A stretch of 64,000 nt of DNA from positions 50,473 through 114,472 of the forward strand of contig JBALVY010000012.1 of the NCBI GenBank assembly GCA_036960375.1, given 5' to 3'. Below the pieces are notes generated by a model. That model did not search any database, was not told the DNA's origin, and saw only the letters and a list, made by a program, of their open reading frames with translations. Source of the stretch: CAWVSB01 sp036960375. Lineage in GTDB: Bacteria; Pseudomonadota; Gammaproteobacteria; Pseudomonadales; CAWVSB01. Within the stretch, counting starts at the first letter, position 1, and every line of letters starts with the position of its first letter. Positions 9,146 to 18,996 of the stretch are shown in pieces. A program made the position numbers and the translations under genes.

Positions 9146-9346
9146 ATGCTGGTACTTTCACGACGAATAGGCGAGCGCCTTATTATTGCGGACAATATAC
9201 ATATTTCAGTACTGGGAATATCACAGGGACAGGTGCGTATAGGTATTGATGCGCCTCGCAATATAGACATTCACCGGGAAGAGCTGTATCAACGAATCAA
9301 CAGTGGCTTAACCAAGCCTCAAGTGCAGGCGGGCAATTCGAAATAA
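9146..9346 (+). CDS. csrA: Carbon storage regulator CsrA/RsmA
   Basis: A 66-residue RNA-binding regulator that binds GGA motifs near ribosome sites and represses or activates translation. The family core is intact: MLVLSRRIGE at the start, QVRIGIDAP in the middle and IHREELYQRI, which carries the RNA-contacting arginine. AGGAGA at 9133-9138 fixes the start at ATG 9146; the longer open frame lacks such support. Its 3' end overlaps the convergent sensor kinase gene by 28 bp, an unusual arrangement in which the two mRNAs share complementary ends. Confidence 0.93.
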   Translation: MLVLSRRIGERLIIADNIHISVLGISQGQVRIGIDAPRNIDIHREELYQRINSGLTKPQVQAGNSK

Positions 9347-10839
9347 AACGTCGTACCGCCTTCCGGATTTCGTTCATAACCCATTTTCCCCCCGTGCTCC
9401 TGGACTATTGAGGCACACACTGACAGGCCAATGCCCATGCCATTGGCCTTGGTTGTATAAAAGGGGTGAAACAGGTGGTCTTCCGCGTCAGGAGCAAGAC
9501 CACCACCATAGTCTTTGACCGCAAAGCGTACCATTTTGCTTTGGCCGGATAACACCACTTCAACCCCGGGACGGGTATTACCGGCCTCGACCATGGACTC
9601 CATTCCGTTACGTAATAAATTCAGCGCTACCTGTTGCAACTGTACATCATCAACCATAACCAGCGGCAAACCCGGGGTGGTTTTGAAACGAATAAGCACA
9701 TTGTTTCGTCGGCTATCTACCTCTGCCAGTTCTATCACTTCCTTCATTAGCTCATTTGGAGCCCGACGACTTTTTCCGCCCTTGGGGGTACGCACAAAGT
9801 TACGCAAACGCTGAATGACGTCACTGGCGCGAATAGCCTGATTTTGAAGTTTGCCAAAAACGGATTTCAGTTTCTCGGTATCAATAGCAGGGGCATCGAG
9901 TAAGCGTCGAGCGACACTGGCATAATTGGCAATCGCTGTTAGCGGCTGATTAACCTCGTGAGCAAAACCTGCTGCCATTTCTCCCATCGTACTTAAACGT
10001 TCAATATGAGCCAGATGCAACTGCTGCTGGGCCAGCTGAGTCCGTGCTTGCGCCAATGCTTCTTCGTTTTCCAGGCGTGCGGTAATATCCCTAAACACCA
10101 GTACCGCAGCCTCGAGTTTTCCGTTTAGGACGGAGGGCGTTAAATTAAGCGCCGCATCGAAAAAACTGCCGTCCTTGCGCCTTAAACACTTGTGATCCCA
10201 CTCAACGGAACGGCCCTCTGCCAGCCCCTCAAAATCTAGAGCAGTCAGCCATCTATCACTATCAGGCTCTGAATGAATGGCGTAGATTTCCCGACCAATG
10301 AGCTCCTCCTCCCGCCAGCCAGTTAAACGACCTGCCGCTTTATTGGCGTAAGTAATATTACCTTCAAGGTCTACCCCGTAGACACCTTCTGTCATACTAC
10401 TCAGAATTCGTTCGATCTCACTTTCCAGCTCAAGGTTACGCTGAGCCAATTCAGACTCAAGGCGACGAATCCTTATATGGGTGGCGACCCGCATAACAAT
10501 TTCATCCGCCTGAAAAGGCTTGGAAACGTAATCAACCCCACCCAATTCGAAACCTCGAACCTTTGATTCTGCATCCCCTAGCGCAGAGAGAAAAATAACT
10601 GCCACATTGGCTGTTGCCGGATCAGCCTTGATAAGCGCACAAACCTCAAAGCCATCCATCCCCGGCATCATGACGTCCAGTAGCACCAGGGTCGGCTCTA
10701 CTTCTTTGACTATTTTTAATGCAGCCTGACCGTCACGCGCAACCAGTAATCGATAGCCTCGTTTGTCCAGCGTTTGATACAATACTTCCAGATTTGTCGG
10801 ATTGTCATCAACCAATAAAATGGTGTCTTGCTCAGCCAC
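9319..10839 (-). CDS. Receiver-PAS-histidine kinase (FixL-like)
   Basis: About 506 residues with no membrane segment. Order: receiver domain (phospho-acceptor Asp in LVLLDVMMPGMDG near residue 54), a PAS domain (about 150-260), a HisKA domain (GEMAAGFAHEVNQPLTAIANY, FixL/ThcS-like His-Glu-Val-Asn-Gln-Pro box) and a HATPase with FYTTKANGMGIGLS. GTG 10839 is preferred: GAGGAG is well spaced for it, and it overlaps the upstream kinase stop by 8 bp, indicating coupling. Kinases of this HisKA class commonly pair with FixJ-type regulators such as the one at 13679, making a phosphorelay likely (inference). Confidence 0.9.
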   Translation of the reverse strand: MAEQDTILLVDDNPTNLEVLYQTLDKRGYRLLVARDGQAALKIVKEVEPTLVLLDVMMPGMDGFEVCALIKADPATANVAVIFLSALGDAESKVRGFELGGVDYVSKPFQADEIVMRVATHIRIRRLESELAQRNLELESEIERILSSMTEGVYGVDLEGNITYANKAAGRLTGWREEELIGREIYAIHSEPDSDRWLTALDFEGLAEGRSVEWDHKCLRRKDGSFFDAALNLTPSVLNGKLEAAVLVFRDITARLENEEALAQARTQLAQQQLHLAHIERLSTMGEMAAGFAHEVNQPLTAIANYASVARRLLDAPAIDTEKLKSVFGKLQNQAIRASDVIQRLRNFVRTPKGGKSRRAPNELMKEVIELAEVDSRRNNVLIRFKTTPGLPLVMVDDVQLQQVALNLLRNGMESMVEAGNTRPGVEVVLSGQSKMVRFAVKDYGGGLAPDAEDHLFHPFYTTKANGMGIGLSVCASIVQEHGGKMGYERNPEGGTTFYFELPACT

Positions 10840-13522
10840 GGCCGATCTCCTCACTTATTTTCTGCACCTGCTGGCTACAATATTCAGCCAGTTCGTCCAT
10901 CGCGAACTGATCAATAAACTGTCGGATACTGAGTACCCTGGGGTCGTCTTCGCCCAGCAATAACAACACATTGTCCATACTACTGCGAATTGCCGCCACA
11001 TCACCTAAGCTGGCATACTCGTGAATTTCTTGCAGGCAAGCCTGCCACTGCTGCAAGCCCTGCCCAGAGAGACGTGTCTCCTCCTCCGGCAGTCTCCTGG
11101 CGAGGTCACCGCCAATCTGGCCAGAGTGAAAATCGAGATTCAGCAAAGAAGCAATTTCGGTAAACAGCCGATGGCTGTCTACGGGTTTGGAAATAAAGGC
11201 ATTGCACCCAGCTTGGTTTATCTGCGCTTCAAGCTCGGCTTGAACTGTCGCCGAAATGGCTATAATGGGCAATGTTTCAAAATCCGGATCAGCGCGTAAC
11301 GCTGACGTTGCCTGTAAGCCATCCATTACAGGCATACGAATATCCATTAATACAAGATCAGTTTTATATTGCTGTAACAGCGCGAGTACCTGCTCTCCGT
11401 TGCTAGCCTCTCGCGTTTTAATCCCCGCTGACTGCAGCAACTGAACCAGAATATCTCTATTGGTTGGATTATCATCTGCAACCAATACCGTTATATCTTT
11501 CTGCGGCTCAAGCAGGGGCGGCGTTCGTGGCTGCCCTTCAGCGGCCGCATCCCAATCCTTCGCCAAGGTATAGGGCATGTCAAAATAAAAGCAACTACCC
11601 ACCCCCACTTTACTTTCCAGCCAAAGTGAGCCACCCAGGGCGTGACACAATTGCTGCGTAATCGCCAGGCCAAGACCTGTGCCGCCGGCCTGTTTACCCA
11701 CACTGGTTTGTGCAAAAGGACTAAACACTTCTTCTATTTTGTCCTCAGGAATACCCACCCCGGTATCCACTACACTGAAGCGAAGACGCTGCGTATTCTG
11801 AATTTTCTCTACCCGCAGAGTCACACTGCCCCTATCAGTAAACTTAATAGCGTTGCCCAACAGATTAATCAAAATTTGACGTAGCTTCATTGCGTCGGTG
11901 TTAATCGCAACAGGTACACCACTGTTAATGACCTTAAATTCCACACCCTTTTGCATCGCCCGAGGCTGTACCACATCTCTCACCCGCGACAATAGATTAT
12001 TCAGGTCATAGGGACGGCATTCGACGTCCATTTGCCCGCTTTCAATTCGAGCCAAATCCAATACATCATTAATCAGCTCCAAAAGGTGCTGACCACAGTT
12101 TTCTATAGCTGAGAGCGTTTCACGTTGACTCGAAGCCAGATTGTCATCACGACGTAACAGCTGCGCATAACCCAATACCCCATTAAGCGGGGTGCGTAAC
12201 TCGTGACTCATACGCGATAGAAAATCACTCTTTGCCCGGTTCGCCCGCTCTGCTTCCAGAGAAGCATATTCGGCGCGCTGTCGTGAAGCGTCCAGAGCCT
12301 CAGTTCGCTCACGAATCTGGGCCGCCATGCTGTTAAAGTTCGCCACCAGGTCACTTATTTCACGCGATCCAGGTTGATCGGTAATGGCTCCAGCATAGTT
12401 GCCTCTAGCCAAGCGCCGAGCATTATTCAAAAGAGCCAATAGAGGTCGTTCTGTACGTCGGGCAAATACGTAGGCTACAACCAGAAGCACCAAAAAGCCC
12501 AGCCACCAAGCTAGTAACAGCTGAGACATATTTGAACGCATGCCGGCAAAAGCTTCTTTTTCTTCCATAGTCGCTATCAGAGACCAACGTATGCTATCGA
12601 CCTGCACTGGCTGCCACACTGCAAATACATTTTCACCGCGATAATCTTTCACCAGGCTTTTCCCACCGTAGCCCGCCAGACCCTCACGAACCGCACGATT
12701 ATCAACAAATCGGGTTAACAGGGATTGTGCTCCCCAGAATCGAGATTCAGTGCGCATCAATTTATCTACGCCAACCAAATACGTTTCACCGGTACTACCC
12801 AGGCCAGGTCGCAAGGCCATTATGTCGTTGATTATTTGTGGAGAAAACACTTCAATTAAAACACCTACAGGTTTCCCTTCAAGCACCATTGCTACCGCAG
12901 CACAAGCCCTCGGCCCTGCCTCGGTCATCATAAAGTCCTCAATAACAACGCTATCGGGAGAAGCCAATGCTCCCTGATAGCATCGATCTACTGCCGCCCC
13001 CAAACCCACGGAAGGCAACAACTTCATTAGCGCGTCCTTACCGTGAAATGAATAGATGACCAATTGATCGGCAGGGCGAACCAAATATATTTCACTGCCC
13101 CTATCACTGTGTTCGACATAGCGAAAGTAAGGATGAATTCGGGAAAATGACTGCCAGTACAGACTCAATCGATCACCTGCGACAGGATCCTCACCTTTAT
13201 CGCCACTGCGAATGCGGGCAAATAATTCGGGCGCAGCAGGCAGGCGAGGCAAAGACGTATTAACAAAACGTATATCGTCCAGCAAGGCCACATTAGTGGA
13301 TAAGGAATTCAGCGTAGTACGAAGCTCATCAAACTCTCGCTGTAGCCAGAGTGCCTTCAGGTTATTGGCCGAGGTCAGTCGATCGTAAACCAGGCGTTCC
13401 TCACTGCTTAATGCCGCAGGAACGGCAACCAACGCCGCTGCCAGCATCAGCACGAGAATAATAGACACCAGCAAAATCATTATCTGGTGACGGAATCGGA
13501 TATTTACAGAACGCTTTGCCAA
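10832..13522 (-). CDS. Membrane hybrid histidine kinase
   Basis: An 896-residue hybrid sensor: TM1 about residues 12-37, a ~300-residue periplasmic sensing region of double-Cache type, TM2 about 335-356, HAMP linker, HisKA (SHELRTPLNG), HATPase with GTGLGLAI, and a C-terminal receiver with MDIRMPVMDG. Phosphate would pass His-Asp within the protein, then perhaps to the downstream receiver-PAS-kinase. The start is uncertain: the frame opens with TTG at 13522 and no good ribosome site. A possible phosphotransfer-like helical tail follows the receiver (last ~100 residues), but no clear Hpt histidine was found. Confidence 0.9.
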   Translation of the reverse strand: MAKRSVNIRFRHQIMILLVSIILVLMLAAALVAVPAALSSEERLVYDRLTSANNLKALWLQREFDELRTTLNSLSTNVALLDDIRFVNTSLPRLPAAPELFARIRSGDKGEDPVAGDRLSLYWQSFSRIHPYFRYVEHSDRGSEIYLVRPADQLVIYSFHGKDALMKLLPSVGLGAAVDRCYQGALASPDSVVIEDFMMTEAGPRACAAVAMVLEGKPVGVLIEVFSPQIINDIMALRPGLGSTGETYLVGVDKLMRTESRFWGAQSLLTRFVDNRAVREGLAGYGGKSLVKDYRGENVFAVWQPVQVDSIRWSLIATMEEKEAFAGMRSNMSQLLLAWWLGFLVLLVVAYVFARRTERPLLALLNNARRLARGNYAGAITDQPGSREISDLVANFNSMAAQIRERTEALDASRQRAEYASLEAERANRAKSDFLSRMSHELRTPLNGVLGYAQLLRRDDNLASSQRETLSAIENCGQHLLELINDVLDLARIESGQMDVECRPYDLNNLLSRVRDVVQPRAMQKGVEFKVINSGVPVAINTDAMKLRQILINLLGNAIKFTDRGSVTLRVEKIQNTQRLRFSVVDTGVGIPEDKIEEVFSPFAQTSVGKQAGGTGLGLAITQQLCHALGGSLWLESKVGVGSCFYFDMPYTLAKDWDAAAEGQPRTPPLLEPQKDITVLVADDNPTNRDILVQLLQSAGIKTREASNGEQVLALLQQYKTDLVLMDIRMPVMDGLQATSALRADPDFETLPIIAISATVQAELEAQINQAGCNAFISKPVDSHRLFTEIASLLNLDFHSGQIGGDLARRLPEEETRLSGQGLQQWQACLQEIHEYASLGDVAAIRSSMDNVLLLLGEDDPRVLSIRQFIDQFAMDELAEYCSQQVQKISEEIGRG

Positions 13523-13678
13523 ATTTTTTACGCCTACCTATGCATCCTAAATGAGCCATTGGGGCAAGTGTACCATCTAAATCTAGCCCTGGAGCAGCAG
13601 CAAACATGCATACAAAGTCAATTAAGGCTATGATTATTCACTATAAGATTAAGGCCGTATTGGTTAAGAGGAAAAATA

Positions 13679-14293
13679 ATGCCCGACACACTCGCCCAGG
13701 TATATATTGTTGATGATGATGAAGCAGTTAGGGAGTCGCTCGCCCTGCTACTGGATTCAGTGGGACAAGCCAGCCAATGTTATGAATCGGCTGGCCATTT
13801 CCTGGATGCCTATAGCAATGAAATGGCTGGCTGTATTGTGCTGGATATCCGTATGCCCAGCATGAATGGTATGGAATTACAGCGCAAACTCAATGAGATA
13901 AACAGCATCTTACCCATCATTTTTGTCACCGGCCATGGAGATGTGCCTATGGCAGTAGAAGCTATGCAACATGGCGCCGTAGACTTCATCCAAAAGCCTT
14001 ATCGCGAACAAGACTTACTGGACAAAATCAATATTGCTATTAGTCTTGATGCCTCGCAACGCGAAACACTCAAGGAATTGCTACAGATCGCCGAGCGCAT
14101 CGACTCTCTTACCGCCAGGGAAAAGGAAGTCATGGGTATGATGGTTGATGGCAACGCCAATAAAGTGATTGCCATTGATTTGGGCATTAGCCAGAGAACC
14201 GTAGAGATCCACCGCTCCCGAGTAATGGAAAAAATGGGTACTAACTCGCTGGCTCACCTGGTACGCATGGTCATTGCTCACCAAAATGGCTAA
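13679..14293 (+). CDS. FixJ-family response regulator
   Basis: A 204-residue DNA-binding regulator: a receiver domain (acidic DDDE near residue 12, phospho-Asp in CIVLDIRMPSM near residue 57, Lys in FIQKPY) and a C-terminal LuxR-type helix-turn-helix (LTAREKEVMGMMVDGNANKVIAIDLG). AAGAGG precedes ATG 13679. It is divergent from the two kinase genes, with a 156-bp shared upstream region. Relatives (FixJ, StyR, TmoT) act with kinases carrying the same kind of HisKA box as the one at 9319. Its targets are unknown. Confidence 0.92.
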   Translation: MPDTLAQVYIVDDDEAVRESLALLLDSVGQASQCYESAGHFLDAYSNEMAGCIVLDIRMPSMNGMELQRKLNEINSILPIIFVTGHGDVPMAVEAMQHGAVDFIQKPYREQDLLDKINIAISLDASQRETLKELLQIAERIDSLTAREKEVMGMMVDGNANKVIAIDLGISQRTVEIHRSRVMEKMGTNSLAHLVRMVIAHQNG

Positions 14294-14305
14294 CACTGGC
14301 AAAGC

Positions 14306-16450
14306 TTAATTCCAGTTTTCAATCTCGCGCCGATAATTTGGCAGAGAGTCCAATAAAGCCTTGCCGTAACGCCGGCTGACCACGCGGCGATCTAAAAGGG
14401 TAATTCGGCCGCGGTCATCTTCTTTACGCAGCAGTCGACCGCTGGCCTGAACAAGCTTTATCGCCGCATCGGGTACAGATATCTCCATAAAAGGATTGCC
14501 TCCACGATCCTTGATCCAGTCAGCCAGTGTTGCCTCAACCGGGTCGTCAGGCACCGCAAATGGTAGCTTGGCGATAACCACATGCGTGCAATAATTTCCG
14601 GGTAAGTCGATACCCTCCGCAAAGGATGCCAGACCAAAGATGATGCTCGACTGCCCCTGGTCGATTAACTCCTGATGACGCTTTATTAAAACCTGCTTAC
14701 TGTAGTTATCCTGTAACAGCACGAGATCGCGAGTATCTGACTGCAATCCTTCATATACCGCCAGCATTTGTCGCCGCGATGAAAACAATACCAGAGTACC
14801 CTCCGCTGGAGCGACCAGCTGCGGCATCATGTCTATAATGAGTTGGTTATGCGCCAGGTTGTCGCCAGGATCAATTTTCATGGCGGGCACATGCAGACTA
14901 GCCGCATTAAAATAATCAAACGGACTGGGCACCACCAACTTCTGACTCGATTCCGGCACGCCGCTGCGAGTGACAAAACGATCAAAACTTTGCAGTGCAG
15001 TCAAAGTCGCAGAAGTAATCACCGCTCCGCAGCAACGCTTCCACAACTGTTCGGTTAGACTATCTGCCGCCATAATAGGCGTAGACGCCAGCTCAATTTC
15101 CACCCCACCGGTAAATGCAATGAAAGACATCCAACGAGCTTTGGGCGGCTGACCGGCTGGATCAGCCCTGCGGTAGCTGAGCCAAAGAGCTTCGGTGTTT
15201 TTCGCTCGCTGCGCAATTTGCCCGGCTAGCGGATACCAGAGTTCACCCTCGGCTTTTGTTAATTTTTCACCTCGCCCTGCCAGAGCATCATCCAGCAGGC
15301 CAGATAATCGATCGGCTAGTTGCGCCAGACGATCATAGCTGGCAGCAAGTACAATGGCATATTGCGCCAACTGGTCTGGCACATGGCCTCCTTCCAGACG
15401 CCAGCGCATGCCTTCGTTTTCACCGTCGGCTTCACCATGCTCTTGTATCGCAGACTCCAACCACTCCCAAACATTCTGCAGTTGATGCTGTAGTTCGTCG
15501 ACCGATTTGTTCATTTGCTCGAGCAAGCGCTGTATATCCGCATCACCTTCGGCGTCTTTGGCCAGCCCGGCCAAGGCCTGGCGAGTTTGGTCCAGCCATT
15601 TGCGGCTGGCACTGACTCGGGTTTTGTTAGCAAAGTGATTGAGGGCTTTATCAGGTAGCTGATGGCCTTCATCAAAAACATAAATGCAGTCTTCCGGCGC
15701 CGGTAATATAGCACCCCCACCCAGGGCTAGATCGGCTAATACTAGATCCTGATTGGCAATAATGCAGTCAATATCATCAAGGTTTTCTCGCGCTTTAAAA
15801 TAAAGACATTCGGTAATATGCGCGCATCGTCGCCCGGTACACTGTGCGTGATCAGTGGTTATCGGGCGCCAAACAGGGTCTGGCATAATGTCTGGCCAAT
15901 TGTCGCGGTCGCCGTCCCAGCTACCATCCGCCAGACCGTCCAGCATGGACTGATAAGTTCCCAGCGCCTCGCCTGTCAGTGGCGCTGCCTCCTCATCAGG
16001 ATAAAGCGCAAGAGCCATGCCCTGATTATCCGAGCCAGACAGCAAGGTATCAAGTTTTGATAAACACAGATAGCGCCCACGTCCCTTGGCCAGGCCGTAT
16101 TCGAATTTCAATCCACTATTTTTTTTAATATCGGGAAAGTCCCGATATACGATCTGCTCCTGCAACGCCACCGTAGCCGTAGCGATCACCAGTTTCTTAC
16201 CCAATGACTGGGCCACCGGCAACGCGGCCAAAGTATATGCCACCGTCTTACCCGTGCCGGTGCCGGCTTCTACGACGCAAATGCCCGGCTCACCGCAGCG
16301 ATTACCTTCGGTATCGAGAAAAACACCGGCAACAGATTTCGCTATTTCGGCAATCATCAGTCGCTGACCATAGCGCGCAGTCAATCCGCGCGCTTCAAGC
16401 CAGGTACTATAGGCTGTCTGAATAGTTTTCTTAACGGCCTCTGTTAGCAA
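14306..16450 (-). CDS. dinG: ATP-dependent DNA helicase DinG
   Basis: A 714-residue XPD-family superfamily-2 helicase. Walker A is EAGTGTGKTVAY near residue 60 and the DEAH-type box is VFDEGHQL. Cysteines in CTGRRCAHITEC and a downstream C (IDCIIANQD) match the [4Fe-4S] cluster site. Motif VI-like QASGRLLRKEDDRG is near the C-terminus. It unwinds 5'-3', including R-loops and D-loops, and belongs to DNA-damage responses in relatives. The start is TTG 16450, overlapping the stop of the upstream unknown gene (TTGCTAA). It is convergent with the response-regulator gene, 12 bp away. Confidence 0.92.
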   Translation of the reverse strand: MLTEAVKKTIQTAYSTWLEARGLTARYGQRLMIAEIAKSVAGVFLDTEGNRCGEPGICVVEAGTGTGKTVAYTLAALPVAQSLGKKLVIATATVALQEQIVYRDFPDIKKNSGLKFEYGLAKGRGRYLCLSKLDTLLSGSDNQGMALALYPDEEAAPLTGEALGTYQSMLDGLADGSWDGDRDNWPDIMPDPVWRPITTDHAQCTGRRCAHITECLYFKARENLDDIDCIIANQDLVLADLALGGGAILPAPEDCIYVFDEGHQLPDKALNHFANKTRVSASRKWLDQTRQALAGLAKDAEGDADIQRLLEQMNKSVDELQHQLQNVWEWLESAIQEHGEADGENEGMRWRLEGGHVPDQLAQYAIVLAASYDRLAQLADRLSGLLDDALAGRGEKLTKAEGELWYPLAGQIAQRAKNTEALWLSYRRADPAGQPPKARWMSFIAFTGGVEIELASTPIMAADSLTEQLWKRCCGAVITSATLTALQSFDRFVTRSGVPESSQKLVVPSPFDYFNAASLHVPAMKIDPGDNLAHNQLIIDMMPQLVAPAEGTLVLFSSRRQMLAVYEGLQSDTRDLVLLQDNYSKQVLIKRHQELIDQGQSSIIFGLASFAEGIDLPGNYCTHVVIAKLPFAVPDDPVEATLADWIKDRGGNPFMEISVPDAAIKLVQASGRLLRKEDDRGRITLLDRRVVSRRYGKALLDSLPNYRREIENWN

Positions 16451-16971
16451 GACCCATACTCTCGACCCTGACTATCGATTGTCATCAATTCAATACCATC
16501 GATATTGTAAACACCCAGACCCCGCTCTCCCTCAGCGAATAGTGTCTCCAGCTCCGACCAGTCTATGGCTGAGATCAAGCCGGAAATATCCTCTACCAAA
16601 AGCTCCAGCAGCATTTTCACCGCCGTATGACTAGCCGTGCCCATACCATCGCGTACCATGATCAAAAGCGCATCATCAAGGCCCTCTGCCAACTCGTAAC
16701 ATGGCTCACCTTTGATGATGGGAAATAATGCCAAGCGACAATCGAGTTCATTATCAATACGCCATTCAGCGCCTATATTGTCCTTAACAAAGGGCACCCC
16801 GGAAAGTCCATAGCGGGGATCTGGCTCGGCAAACGCCAGCTGTAGCTCATCCAGCAACTGACCGAGCTGCGCACGCGTTTGCTCCAAACTATCAAACTGA
16901 CAAATTACAGTCTGCGCGGGAGTGCTGTCATCGTCTGCTTCTGGCCAAACTTCTTCGTCATCGTCATACAT
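16444..16971 (-). CDS. Conserved-looking protein, unknown function
   Basis: A 175-residue acidic protein that I do not recognise. It starts with a very acidic stretch (MYDDDEEVWPEADDD) and has no signal peptide or membrane segment. Start ATG 16971 is chosen because it overlaps the upstream acyltransferase stop in an ATGTATGA arrangement; the longer frame would run inside that gene. Its own stop overlaps the dinG start. Tight overlaps on both sides show a three-gene operon, so a function linked to dinG or to lipid acylation is possible but unproven. Confidence 0.75.
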   Translation of the reverse strand: MYDDDEEVWPEADDDSTPAQTVICQFDSLEQTRAQLGQLLDELQLAFAEPDPRYGLSGVPFVKDNIGAEWRIDNELDCRLALFPIIKGEPCYELAEGLDDALLIMVRDGMGTASHTAVKMLLELLVEDISGLISAIDWSELETLFAEGERGLGVYNIDGIELMTIDSQGREYGSC

Positions 16972-18142
16972 GTTTTTCTGCCGCCACTTCAAATTCCTTT
17001 TTGCGTCGAATCGCATTCGCGTAATTTGCCAGCGCATAAGGCCTGTGCAGTTTCGGTATGGCGTTGATCCGTGCAGTAAAATGGCGTTCTTCTTCCGCCA
17101 ATTGTGAAATATCAAATACTATATTGTCTGACCCATAGATTCCTTCAGGATACTCGCCATACAATAACTTCCAGGCAAAATAATTGGTCGGATGTAATAC
17201 ATAAAGTGTCGAAATCTGCTGATCCATCGCCTCAGCCACTGCCTCAGGGGTATCGTAATGTCCTGCCAGCATTTCCCCAAACGCGACATGTACGTGACCT
17301 TTCTCCCCGGCTATACCCATTGCAATACTGGCGATATCTTCCTGCTCTTCCTTTTTATACTCGCCTTCACTTTCGCGCAGAAATAACTCCCGCGCCTTGG
17401 CGGCATCGCAAGGATCGAGCTCGTAGGAAATAGCCACTGGCAAAATACGCAGAGCGGCCACTTTGTCGGCAAATGATTCACCCTTACTCTTGTTCATGCA
17501 TAACATCTTGATCATAGCGGGCTCGGTTTGGTCATAACCGTCTTTTGCTCGCCCCTGGCGCTGAGCAATCCACACCATAGACTTATCAACCTCAAGGCTA
17601 TGTCGGATATAGGCAGACAATTGACGAAATGCAGCCAGCATCTGTCTCGGTGCGGTAAGCGAGCGCTTTACAATAAAGCTTTTGTTTACCCGCATCAGTT
17701 TGGAGATCCAATCCCTGCTCAACAGATTATCGCCAATAGCGATACGTGAGGTACCCATACCCTGTAAATGAAGAACCATATTGATCAGCGCCGGGTCCAT
17801 GGCGATATCGCGGTGATTACTGATTAACAAATTGGGGTGTTGCGGGTCAATGCTATCAATGCCAGACCAGCTGAGCCCCTGACATTTGGAATCAATCATG
17901 TCCTGCATATAGACTTCAGTCACCAACTGGAAACTTCGCACATCATGCACGCCAGATATCTGTCTTCGAATAAAATGCCCTGCCAGCGGCCTTAATAGCC
18001 AACCCAACCAGGGTAAAAGGGCGGGGTACTTTAACTTTATCACGGCGTTAATCAATTCAGGGTCGCGCGACAACTGATCAAGCACTACCGGCACTTCACC
18101 ATCATTGAACGGACGGATATCCTGAAACTCATCTGAGGACAT
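16964..18142 (-). CDS. 1-acyl-glycerol-3-phosphate acyltransferase family
   Basis: A 392-residue PlsC-like acyltransferase. The catalytic HX4D motif is present as NHRDIAMD (near residue 110) with a downstream FIVKRS block and an AQRQGRAKDG segment in the place of the usual EGTRS motif. No transmembrane segment is evident apart from a short hydrophobic stretch near residues 41-52 (LPWLGWLLRPLA). It likely acylates a lysophospholipid or related acceptor at the membrane. It is the first gene of an operon with the unknown gene and dinG. Confidence 0.8.
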   Translation of the reverse strand: MSSDEFQDIRPFNDGEVPVVLDQLSRDPELINAVIKLKYPALLPWLGWLLRPLAGHFIRRQISGVHDVRSFQLVTEVYMQDMIDSKCQGLSWSGIDSIDPQHPNLLISNHRDIAMDPALINMVLHLQGMGTSRIAIGDNLLSRDWISKLMRVNKSFIVKRSLTAPRQMLAAFRQLSAYIRHSLEVDKSMVWIAQRQGRAKDGYDQTEPAMIKMLCMNKSKGESFADKVAALRILPVAISYELDPCDAAKARELFLRESEGEYKKEEQEDIASIAMGIAGEKGHVHVAFGEMLAGHYDTPEAVAEAMDQQISTLYVLHPTNYFAWKLLYGEYPEGIYGSDNIVFDISQLAEEERHFTARINAIPKLHRPYALANYANAIRRKKEFEVAAEKHV

Positions 18143-18375
18143 AAAATTCTCTATTAAAGCGATTTATTGTGCTTATTGTAAGCATCCAGTCTCAACAGAG
18201 CTATGCTTATTACAGAGCAGGCCTTATTATCTTGGTCTATAACAATAGAGAATCGTTGTAAGCCTACCAATGCACTGGTATGTTAAGACGGTAACCGACT
18301 CAGGCCATTGGAACCAAATATGGCAGCTGCGGTCTATCTAATCAATTAGCGACTAAATTATATATGGAACAGAAC

Positions 18376-18972
18376 ATGAATCGACTCAAGAGCTTGTTAA
18401 TTCTGACTCTTTGCACGCTGGTTTTAGCCGCCTGCTCGAGTGTTACCGTGAACGAAGATTACGACTCCGGTACCGACTTCTCCAAACTGAAGACCTTTAC
18501 CTGGCACCACACAGAAAGAGCCGACCCGGCTACCGTCAACTACCTCGGCGGCGACATCTTTGTTCAACGTCTTGCAGAAGCTGTTAAATCCAGCCTCACA
18601 GAAAAGGGCTTTACCTTCGTCAAATCGGGTGCTGACTTCATGGTGAATTACGACGTGATAACCGAAGAAAGACAAGATGTTCGTACCTATAATACCTATG
18701 GTGGCTATGCACCAGGTTACGGTGGCGGTTATGGCGGTTATGGCTATTCAGGTATGCACGGTGGTATGGGCTCCAGCCAAACAACTGTCACTGATTACAC
18801 ACAGGGCACCTTGGTTCTGGACGTCATTCATCCTGGAAATGACACATTATTATGGCGTGGCACCGCAGATGGTCGCTTACCCAAAAAGAGCGATGCCAGC
18901 AAGCGTGAAGAAAATATGAGGGAAGTTGTAGACAGTATCTTCAAGAACTTCCCGCCGGAAGCGGCCAAATAA
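18376..18972 (+). CDS. DUF4136 lipoprotein (first of tandem pair)
   Basis: A 198-residue lipoprotein. The signal peptide ends in lipobox LAAC (near residue 18); the following VTVNEDYDSGTDFSKLKTFTW block is the hallmark of DUF4136. The middle holds a Gly/Tyr-rich insert (YGGYAPGYGGGYGGYGYSG). ATG 18376 is preferred, with GGAACAG upstream, over ATG 18364. It is probably anchored in the outer membrane; its function is unknown. It is followed 24 bp later by a paralogue of the same build. Confidence 0.85.
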   Translation: MNRLKSLLILTLCTLVLAACSSVTVNEDYDSGTDFSKLKTFTWHHTERADPATVNYLGGDIFVQRLAEAVKSSLTEKGFTFVKSGADFMVNYDVITEERQDVRTYNTYGGYAPGYGGGYGGYGYSGMHGGMGSSQTTVTDYTQGTLVLDVIHPGNDTLLWRGTADGRLPKKSDASKREENMREVVDSIFKNFPPEAAK

Positions 18973-18996
18973 GTCTGAATGACAGGAGACACCAAA

